From positions 33,350 to 38,750 of the forward strand of contig JABUUT010000071.1 in NCBI GenBank assembly GCA_021443045.1: 5,401 nucleotides of DNA. The letters are read 5' to 3'. Positions 1-5,401 of the stretch are shown piece by piece. The DNA is from Fibrobacteraceae bacterium. GTDB taxonomy: Bacteria; Fibrobacterota; Fibrobacteria; Fibrobacterales; Fibrobacteraceae. The notes beneath the pieces were generated by a model. It had not been told where the DNA came from. It searched no databases and saw only the letters and a list, made by a program, of their open reading frames with translations. The position numbers and the translations under genes were made by a program. Numbering within the stretch: the stretch's first letter is position 1; each line of letters begins with the position of its first letter.

Positions 1-464
1 TTGTCATCATCGGAATCGCCCTTCACACTAGAGGAACTGTTCCCACTATCACTAGAATCCTCATTCTTGCTGGACGATGATTTCTTTGTGCTGGACGAGG
101 ATTTGCCAGAATCCTTGTCGTTATTATCATCATCTTTTTCGCTGTCCTTGGAACCATCGTCAGAGGAATCGTCGTCGCCATCAGCGTCGCTATCGTCATC
201 GGCGTTCAGGTTTTTCCACTTGTTGTTTTCGCAGAGGTAGTCCGCATCTTCATCTGCCACATAGTAGCGCACCCCTTCCCGCCAAGAATTGCATTTGGGC
301 AATTCGCCCTTGATTTCCACCTCATCTATAGAGGCTGCGGAGGGATCTTTGTCCTTTACACTGGTGCTGTCTTCGCCACAGGCGGTAAGCACAAGGGCAC
401 ACAACAAGGGGGCTGCCCCAAGGGCCAATGTAAGGAATTTGCGGAACGATTTCTTCGGGTTCAT
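1..464 (-). CDS. Surface lipoprotein, N-terminal part (runs off the left edge)
   Basis: The frame is open from an ATG at 464 to the window edge, giving 154 residues without a stop. Residues 1-28 form a lipoprotein signal: a basic start (MNPKKSFRK), a hydrophobic stretch, and the lipobox LTAC with Cys29 as the predicted lipidation site. Residues 58-83 form a small module with Cys58 and Cys78, a YYVAD segment and an ending YLCENNKWK. From residue 89 on the chain is almost only Asp, Ser, Lys, Asn and Gly, including SSSS blocks at 122-125, 129-132 and 143-146, and looks like a flexible acidic linker to a domain outside the window. An AGGA sits 6 nt before the ATG and a strong promoter lies just upstream. 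The Cys-pair module with Ser-rich linkers resembles Fibrobacter surface lipoproteins (family impression from memory). The function is unknown; a FISUMP-type or enzymatic C-terminal domain is possible but not visible. Confidence 0.85.
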   Translation of the reverse strand, partial: MNPKKSFRKFLTLALGAAPLLCALVLTACGEDSTSVKDKDPSAASIDEVEIKGELPKCNSWREGVRYYVADEDADYLCENNKWKNLNADDDSDADGDDDSSDDGSKDSEKDDDNNDKDSGKSSSSTKKSSSSKNEDSSDSGNSSSSVKGDSDDD

Positions 465-496
465 GGAAAATCCTGCATAAAGGAGAGTATAACGGC

Positions 497-525
497 AATA
501 TACATTTACAAAGAATAAATGTCAA
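497..525 (-). promoter_or_regulatory. Sigma70-type promoter of the lipoprotein gene
   Basis: On the minus strand a perfect -35 box TTGACA (525-520) is followed by a 17-nt spacer and TATATT (502-497, five of six matches to TATAAT). The expected start near 490 would leave a 5' leader of about 26 nt containing the AGGA ribosome site at 474-471. The spacer contains TTTACAAA on the plus strand (505-512), close to the half-site seen at the transporter promoter; this may be chance in AT-rich DNA. Confidence 0.75.
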
Positions 526-653
526 ACCCATTTCAACCCCTTTCGATTTAAGAGACAACCTCCACCTCTTTAAAGCAACACGACAGCGTTCTCTTAACAC
601 CAATCTGAAAACACCACCTGTAGAAAACATTAGTTTTTCAACAAATGCGTGTG

Positions 654-690
654 AAAATAAAAAACTGCCAGCATTTGCATTTGCTGGCAG
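654..690 (-). terminator. Intrinsic terminator after the left NSS transporter gene
   Basis: Read on the minus strand, a perfect 9-bp stem CTGCCAGCA / TGCTGGCAG (690-682 and 673-665) encloses an 8-nt loop and is followed by TTTTTTATTTT (664-654). It lies 67 nt past the transporter stop codon. The plus-strand side lacks a comparable T-run, so it should act mainly on leftward transcription and insulate the lipoprotein gene from the transporters. The rest of the 465-756 gap holds only the lipoprotein promoter and no convincing reading frame. Confidence 0.9.
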
Positions 691-756
691 CGAAACGATT
701 TTTACTCCTTTTAGGGAGCGGTTTTACTTAGGGCTCATTAAATTTTACACCAATTC

Positions 757-2163
757 TTAATGGAATACGGAATTGTAAAAATCTGGTGCAAACTTTTGCA
801 CATAACCGATTACAAACACAATCAGCACCAGCAGTGGCAGCACATACTTAAAGTAAAAACGCAGCACACCGTTGTCTGAAAGTTTTAAACCCTTACCGGC
901 ATTCACTTCGGTATAGTAGTTCTTTTGTCCCCAACCGTAATGGCTATTGCAGAACAGCACAAAGAACAGGGAACCTAGAGGGAGCAATGTGTTGGAAACA
1001 AGGAAGTCTTCCAAATCCAAAACGCAGCTGCCTGCACCAAATGGCTGGAAACCGGAAAGTAGGTTAAAACCTAAAGCGCAAGGCAGGGAGAGAATAATGA
1101 TGGCCACAATGTTAAGGGCAACAGCCTTGGAGCGCTTTGTGCCCTTCAAGTCCATCCAGAAAGCCACGATGTTTTCGAACACCGCCACCAAAGTGGAGAG
1201 GGCCGCAAAAGAAATAAAGAGGAAGAATGCGGCACCACAAAGGCGTCCAGCAGGCATTTGGGCAAACACGTTAGGCAAAGTCACAAAAACCAAGCCAGGG
1301 CCCTGACCGGGTTCAAGCTTAAAGGCAAAGCAAGCGGGAATAATAATGAGGCCAGCCAAAAATGCCACCAAAGTATCGAGGCCACAAACAAAGAGGGCTT
1401 CCTTTGTAAGGGAATGTTCCTTTTTAATGTAGCTTCCAAAAATAGTCATGGCACCTATACCAAGGCTCAAAGTGAAGAAGGCTTGACCCATGGCGGCAAA
1501 CACCACTTCGCCAATGCCTTGATCCACCATGCGGCCAAAATCGGGCAGCAAATAGAACTTAAGGCCTTCTACGGCACCATCCAAAGTAACCACGCGAATG
1601 GCCAAAAGAATCATAATGGCAAAGAGAGCCGACATCATCCACTTGGTAATGCGCTCCACACCCTTCTGAAGCCCCAAAGACACAATGCCAAGGCCAAGCA
1701 CGGTGGCAAAAATCATCCAACCCACTTGAATAGGAGCACTGCCCAGCATTTGACCAAAAGCAGCACCAACCTGGTCTGGTGTGGCAGACTGCAAGTCGCC
1801 TACAAAGGCCATGCGGTAAAAATAGTAGAACATCCAGCCCGAAACTGATGTGTAGAACATCATGAGCAGATAATTGCCAATGAGCATGGGGAACTTTGCA
1901 TAGTGCCACTTGTGGCCCGGCTTTTCCAAAATATCAAAAGAACAAGCAATACCACGGCCAGCACCGCGCCCCACGGCAAACTCGGCCATTAAGGCTGGTA
2001 AACCAAAGATAACCAGGAAGAACAGGTAGATAAGCACAAAGGCGGCCCCACCATACTGCCCCATAATGTAGGGAAAGCGCCAAACATTGCCGATACCAAT
2101 GGCACAGCCAGCGGCAATCAGCAAGAACCCTAAGCGGGATGCAAAATTTTCACGATTGTTCAT
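757..2163 (-). CDS. Neurotransmitter:sodium symporter (NSS/SNF) family transporter, left copy
   Basis: This 468-residue inner-membrane protein is predicted to bring an amino acid into the cell with Na+. About 11 hydrophobic helices fit the usual prokaryotic NSS form. Family marks compared with LeuT: TM1 GCAIGIGNVWRFP (19-31), where Asn26 matches the Na1 ligand Asn27; TM3 Tyr104 in FYTSVSGW, matching the substrate-binding Tyr108; KGVE (167-170) at the TM4-5 junction; unwound TM6 FFTLSLGIG (229-237), with Thr231 a Na1 ligand and Ile236 in the place of LeuT Phe259; TM8 AALST (320-324), with Ser and Thr at the Na2 positions. Asp263 in TM7 may supply the charge that chloride gives in animal members (inference). 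The start is an ATG with AGGA 6 nt upstream, and the same MNNRENFASR begins the neighbouring paralogue. Substrate is not determinable; amino acids are likely because of the GxG motif in TM6. Confidence 0.93.
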   Translation of the reverse strand: MNNRENFASRLGFLLIAAGCAIGIGNVWRFPYIMGQYGGAAFVLIYLFFLVIFGLPALMAEFAVGRGAGRGIACSFDILEKPGHKWHYAKFPMLIGNYLLMMFYTSVSGWMFYYFYRMAFVGDLQSATPDQVGAAFGQMLGSAPIQVGWMIFATVLGLGIVSLGLQKGVERITKWMMSALFAIMILLAIRVVTLDGAVEGLKFYLLPDFGRMVDQGIGEVVFAAMGQAFFTLSLGIGAMTIFGSYIKKEHSLTKEALFVCGLDTLVAFLAGLIIIPACFAFKLEPGQGPGLVFVTLPNVFAQMPAGRLCGAAFFLFISFAALSTLVAVFENIVAFWMDLKGTKRSKAVALNIVAIIILSLPCALGFNLLSGFQPFGAGSCVLDLEDFLVSNTLLPLGSLFFVLFCNSHYGWGQKNYYTEVNAGKGLKLSDNGVLRFYFKYVLPLLVLIVFVIGYVQKFAPDFYNSVFH

Positions 2164-2184
2164 TAAAAATCCTTTTTAAAAGCC

Positions 2185-2201
2185 TTTTACAAACTGTAAA
2201 A
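2185..2201. promoter_or_regulatory. Perfect 7-3-7 inverted repeat, possible operator
   Basis: TTTTACA-AAC-TGTAAAA is a perfect dyad placed between the putative -10 box and the ribosome site of the left transporter gene, a usual place for a repressor operator. Ten of its bases (TTTTACAAAC, 2185-2194) recur exactly at 2266-2275, beyond the putative -35 box. The half-sites resemble the TGTAAA/TTTACA halves of TyrR boxes but in the opposite arrangement and with a shorter spacer, so no known regulator can be named. As RNA it would be only a weak A/U hairpin. Confidence 0.35.
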
Positions 2202-2212
2202 ATGCTCTCATA

Positions 2213-2243
2213 AGTATAATAAAAGATTTTTTAAATAGCTCAA
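2213..2243 (-). promoter_or_regulatory. Possible promoter of the left NSS gene
   Basis: On the minus strand TTGAGC (2243-2238, four of six matches to TTGACA) and TATACT (2218-2213, five of six matches to TATAAT) lie 19 nt apart, a longer spacer than ideal. It sits in the 128-nt gap between the two transporter genes. No strong terminator is visible between the genes, so read-through from the right copy may also contribute. Confidence 0.4.
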
Positions 2244-2265
2244 AAGCAGTCTTTTGTGTATTTGT

Positions 2266-2275
2266 TTTTACAAAC
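2266..2275 (+). repeat. Second copy of TTTTACAAAC
   Basis: This is an exact 10-bp direct copy of the left half and centre of the dyad at 2185-2201. It lies 16 nt past the stop codon of the right transporter gene and upstream of the putative -35 box of the left one. It is also part of a short imperfect dyad of its own, TTTGT / ACAAA (2261-2265 and 2270-2274). The two copies flank the putative promoter, which suggests paired binding sites, but AT-rich chance similarity cannot be excluded. Confidence 0.35.
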
Positions 2276-2291
2276 AGATATGAAAAATGGG

Positions 2292-3677
2292 CTATTCAAA
2301 GAACTTGTTGTAGTAACCTTTTAAGAACACCACCAACACTATGGTAGGCAAAATGTACTTGAAATAGACACTCAATACCTTATTTTTGGCAGAAACTTTT
2401 AGTCCCTTGCCTGTATTCAGTTCCTTCATAAAGTTGTCTTTACCCCATCCATAGCGGCTGGTACAAAACAGCACAAACACAATGGCACCAAGAGGAAGCA
2501 AGGTATTTGAAATAATAAAGTCTTCCAAGTCCAACACGCAACTACCTTCGCCAAAAGGCTGAAAACCCGAAAGCAGGTTAAAGCCCAAGGCACAAGGGAG
2601 CGACAACAGAATTACAGCCACAATGTTCAACAGCACCACCTTTTTGCGTGGGTAATGCTTAATATCTATCCAGAAGGCAACAATGTTTTCAAAGACAGCA
2701 ATGAGGGTGGAAAGGGCCGCAAAAGAAAGGAACAAGAAGAAGAGACCGCCAAAAATGCGACCGCCGTACATCTGGTTAAACACATTAGGCAAGGTCACAA
2801 AAAGAAGCCCAGGCCCCTGGGTGGGCTCCAACTTAAAGGCAAAACAAGCTGGAATCACAATAAAGCCAGCCAGAATAGCCACCAAGGTGTCTAAAAGGCA
2901 AATATTCAAGGCTTCTTTGGGCAAGGAATGGTCTTTCTTGATGTAGCTACCAAAAATAGCCATGGAGCCAACGCCAATGCTCAAAGTAAAGAAGGCTTGG
3001 CCCAAAGCCGCAAAAACCACATTCCAAATACCCTGTTCCAAAAGACGGTCCAAATCGGGAAGAACATAGAATTTAACCCCTTCGCCAGCCCCTGGCAAAC
3101 TGATAACGCAAACCACAAGGGCTACCATAATAATGAATAGGGCCGACATCATCCACTTGGTAATACGCTCCACACCCTTTTGAAGCCCAAGGGAGACGAT
3201 GCCCAAACCCAAAATGGTAGCCAAACTCATCCAGAATACCATTTGGGAAGGAGAAGCAAGCAAATTACCAAAATGAGCTCCCACCTGTTCGGGGGTTTTT
3301 CCCATTAAGTCGCCTACGGCCACCATGTCGTAGAAATAGTAGAACATCCAACCCGAAACGGATGTGTAAAACATCATGAGCACATAGTTGCCAACTAGCA
3401 TGGGGTACTTGGCGTAGTGCCACTTGTGGCCCGGTTTTTCCAGGGTATCAAAAGCCTTGGCAATGCCAAAACCACTGCCACGCCCCACAGAAAACTCCAT
3501 CATCAAAATGGGGAGGCCAAAAATAACAAGGAAAAAGAGGTAAATGAGTACAAATGCCGCACCACCACTTTGCCCTGTAATAAAAGGAAAACGCCAAACG
3601 TTGCCGATACCGATGGCACAGCCTGCGGCAACCAAAAGAAACCCCATGCGGGAAGCAAAATTTTCACGATTATTCAT
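2292..3677 (-). CDS. Neurotransmitter:sodium symporter (NSS/SNF) family transporter, right copy
   Basis: This 461-residue inner-membrane Na+-coupled transporter is a paralogue of the adjacent left copy, about 74% identical by hand count and free of gaps over roughly the first 430 residues. It keeps GCAIGIGNVWRFP (19-31), Tyr104, KGVE (167-170), Asp263 and AALST (320-324). TM6 reads FFTLSIGVG, with Val236 where the left copy has Ile, so pocket shape may differ slightly. The most divergent parts are residues 116-151 (loop after TM3), 341-350 and the C-terminus. The frame stays open upstream to a TTG at 3722, but the ATG at 3677 is preferred because it aligns exactly with the left copy's MNNRENFASR start. 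No Shine-Dalgarno sequence is visible before it. An attenuator-like region with a Trp-rich short frame lies upstream, which hints at an aromatic amino-acid substrate (inference only). Confidence 0.93.
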   Translation of the reverse strand: MNNRENFASRMGFLLVAAGCAIGIGNVWRFPFITGQSGGAAFVLIYLFFLVIFGLPILMMEFSVGRGSGFGIAKAFDTLEKPGHKWHYAKYPMLVGNYVLMMFYTSVSGWMFYYFYDMVAVGDLMGKTPEQVGAHFGNLLASPSQMVFWMSLATILGLGIVSLGLQKGVERITKWMMSALFIIMVALVVCVISLPGAGEGVKFYVLPDLDRLLEQGIWNVVFAALGQAFFTLSIGVGSMAIFGSYIKKDHSLPKEALNICLLDTLVAILAGFIVIPACFAFKLEPTQGPGLLFVTLPNVFNQMYGGRIFGGLFFLFLSFAALSTLIAVFENIVAFWIDIKHYPRKKVVLLNIVAVILLSLPCALGFNLLSGFQPFGEGSCVLDLEDFIISNTLLPLGAIVFVLFCTSRYGWGKDNFMKELNTGKGLKVSAKNKVLSVYFKYILPTIVLVVFLKGYYNKFFE

Positions 3678-3739
3678 GGAATGTAAAATAATCAAAAAAA
3701 TATGCTTCAAACAAAACAACAATCGTTTTTATTTTTTTT

Positions 3740-3805
3740 TTACAAAAAAGGGAGTCCCGTACTACTCGGGAGTTGCCACACTCCCCACATCCACGCCAAT
3801 CTCAT
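3740..3805 (-). CDS. Putative Trp-rich leader peptide upstream of the right NSS gene
   Basis: A 21-codon frame with an ATG at 3805-3803 and a TAA at 3742-3740 begins MRLAWMWGVWQ. Trp occurs at codons 5, 7 and 10, or 3 of 21, against about 1 in 100 in average proteins. A weak GGA (3814-3812) lies 6 nt before the ATG. The Trp codons at 3787-3785 and 3778-3776 overlap or abut the 5' arm of the terminator-like structure, so a ribosome stalled there for lack of charged tRNA-Trp would mask that arm. Against this, the frame runs through the whole hairpin and stops beyond the T-run, unlike the classic trp leader, and the region is G/T-rich, which favours TGG by chance. No clear promoter was found. 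Confidence 0.35.
   Translation of the reverse strand: MRLAWMWGVWQLPSSTGLPFL
3744..3786 (-). terminator. Terminator-like structure in the leader of the right NSS gene (candidate attenuator)
   Basis: On the minus strand arm A, GGGAGT (3785-3780), can pair with arm B, ACTCCC (3773-3768), across a 6-nt loop, or with arm D, ACTCCC (3755-3750), which is followed at once by TTTTTT (3749-3744). TCCCG (3771-3767) can also pair with CGGGA (3759-3755) and would sit inside the A:D stem. A GC-rich 3' arm next to six T residues is typical of an intrinsic terminator. No gene lies upstream on this strand, since sufB is divergent, so it ends 66 nt before the transporter ATG as a leader element rather than a gene-end terminator. 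Confidence 0.5.
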
Positions 3806-3878
3806 TTGACGTCCATAATGATGAAACCAACCCGTAACAATTTTTTTTTATTTTTCTAAATTTGCGTTGAGATTTTTT

Positions 3879-5294
<1,416 letters not shown>

Positions 5295-5305
5295 GAACTA
5301 GTAAT

Positions 5306-5343
5306 TAGACGAAAGAACGGCGCTACGCACCTATAGACGAAAG
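5306..5343. repeat. 10-bp direct repeat TAGACGAAAG after sufB
   Basis: TAGACGAAAG occurs at 5306-5315 and again at 5334-5343, with a 28-bp period. Between the copies lies a GC-rich piece containing GGCGCTACGC. The sequence is non-coding and starts 11 nt past the sufB stop. I have the impression that agacgaaag-type degenerate tracts are common between genes in Fibrobacter, but this is from memory and unverified. A short CACCT/AGGTG hairpin (5328-5346) overlaps it without a T-run, so no intrinsic terminator is called. Confidence 0.6.
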
Positions 5344-5345
5344 GT

Positions 5346-5380
5346 GATTGGTTGTTGGTGGCTGGTGGTTGGTCGTTGGT
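5346..5380. repeat. Five-unit heptanucleotide tandem array (consensus NGTTGGT)
   Basis: The 35 bases split without gaps into five 7-mers: GATTGGT, TGTTGGT, GGCTGGT, GGTTGGT and CGTTGGT. Every unit ends in TGGT and varies only in its first three bases. It directly follows the TAGACGAAAG repeat and lies near the window edge. The eight GG pairs between 5350 and 5382 could form a two-layer G-quadruplex on the plus strand. It resembles the 7-bp short tandem repeats known from cyanobacteria in form only. Confidence 0.7.
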
Positions 5381-5401
5381 GGATCAAGAACTTGTCATTG
5401 C

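Noticed and set aside
548..597. TTAAGAGA ... TCTCTTAA inverted repeat
   Set aside because: The 8-bp arms are 34 nt apart in AT-rich sequence, with no promoter or gene start close enough to give it a role.
322..630. 102-codon minus-strand frame upstream of and overlapping the lipoprotein start
   Set aside because: It overlaps the lipoprotein in another frame; the lipoprotein frame has a lipobox, a ribosome site and a strong promoter, while this one has none and would start upstream of that promoter.
705..718. CTCC/GGAG hairpin after the left NSS gene
   Set aside because: Only 4 bp with no T-run; the 9-bp stem just downstream is the clear terminator.
1258..1848. 196-codon plus-strand frame inside the left NSS gene
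   Set aside because: It is antisense to a conserved membrane protein; its Lys/Asn/His-rich composition is what hydrophobic codons give when read in reverse.
2176..2211. Eleven-codon frame MRAFLQFVKGF with three Phe codons upstream of the left NSS gene
   Set aside because: TTT codons are expected by chance in this AT-rich gap, no ribosome site precedes it, its ATG lies 1 nt past the putative -10 box so would be outside the transcript, and no terminator-like stem follows.
2241..2256. CAAAAG/CTTTTG hairpin between the two NSS genes
   Set aside because: The 6-bp stem has only one G-C pair at each end of an A/T run and no adjacent T-run, so it is too weak to call a terminator.
3744..3810. tRNA gene or tRNA-like fold in the sufB-transporter gap
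   Set aside because: No T-loop GTTCRANTC motif, acceptor stem or cloverleaf spacing could be found on either strand.
3857..3864. TAAATTTG upstream of sufB, matching the Bacteroidetes-type -7 promoter box TAnnTTTG
   Set aside because: No TTTG/TTG -33 element lies at the right distance, the lipoprotein promoter in this window is of the ordinary TTGACA/TATAAT type, and a chance match in AT-rich DNA is likely.
3867..3878. Upstream TTG start for sufB adding four residues (MRFF)
   Set aside because: No ribosome site precedes it, and the ATG at 3879 gives the usual SufB beginning with a GAG at a fair distance.

Overview
The window most likely comes from a Fibrobacter-type bacterium (phylum Fibrobacterota). 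I infer this from the style of the left-hand lipoprotein (lipobox, a short two-cysteine module, then long Asp/Ser/Lys-rich linkers), the moderate GC content with AT-rich gaps, and the degenerate repeat tract at the right edge. No rRNA or other decisive marker is present, so the genus is an inference.

Layout from left to right. Positions 1-464 (minus) hold the first 154 residues of a surface lipoprotein that runs off the left edge, with a well-formed sigma70-type promoter at 497-525. A strong intrinsic terminator on the minus strand (654-690) closes the next transcript. Two adjacent minus-strand genes (757-2163 and 2292-3677) encode paralogous 11-helix neurotransmitter:sodium symporter (NSS) family amino-acid transporters, roughly 74% identical by hand count and almost free of gaps, so they are a tandem duplication. 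Each has its own upstream region: a promoter-like pair with a perfect 7-3-7 dyad before the left copy, and a leader with terminator-like structure before the right copy. Positions 3879-5294 (plus) encode SufB, the Fe-S cluster assembly scaffold subunit, divergent from the transporters. The last 107 bases are non-coding and carry a 10-bp direct repeat and a five-unit heptamer array.

The most interesting feature lies in the 201-bp gap between the right-hand transporter and sufB. On the transporter strand there is a GC-rich hairpin region ending in six T residues, although no gene lies upstream on that strand for it to terminate. A 21-codon open frame running into it has Trp at codons 5, 7 and 10, and these codons sit on or beside the 5' arm of the terminator-like stem. 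Two copies of ACTCCC compete for the single GGGAGT. This fits a transcription attenuator controlling an aromatic amino-acid (perhaps tryptophan) transporter. The leader's stop codon lies beyond the T-run, which differs from the classic trp leader and weakens the case.

The lipoprotein, the transporter pair and sufB do not form one pathway; they appear to be three independent transcription units.
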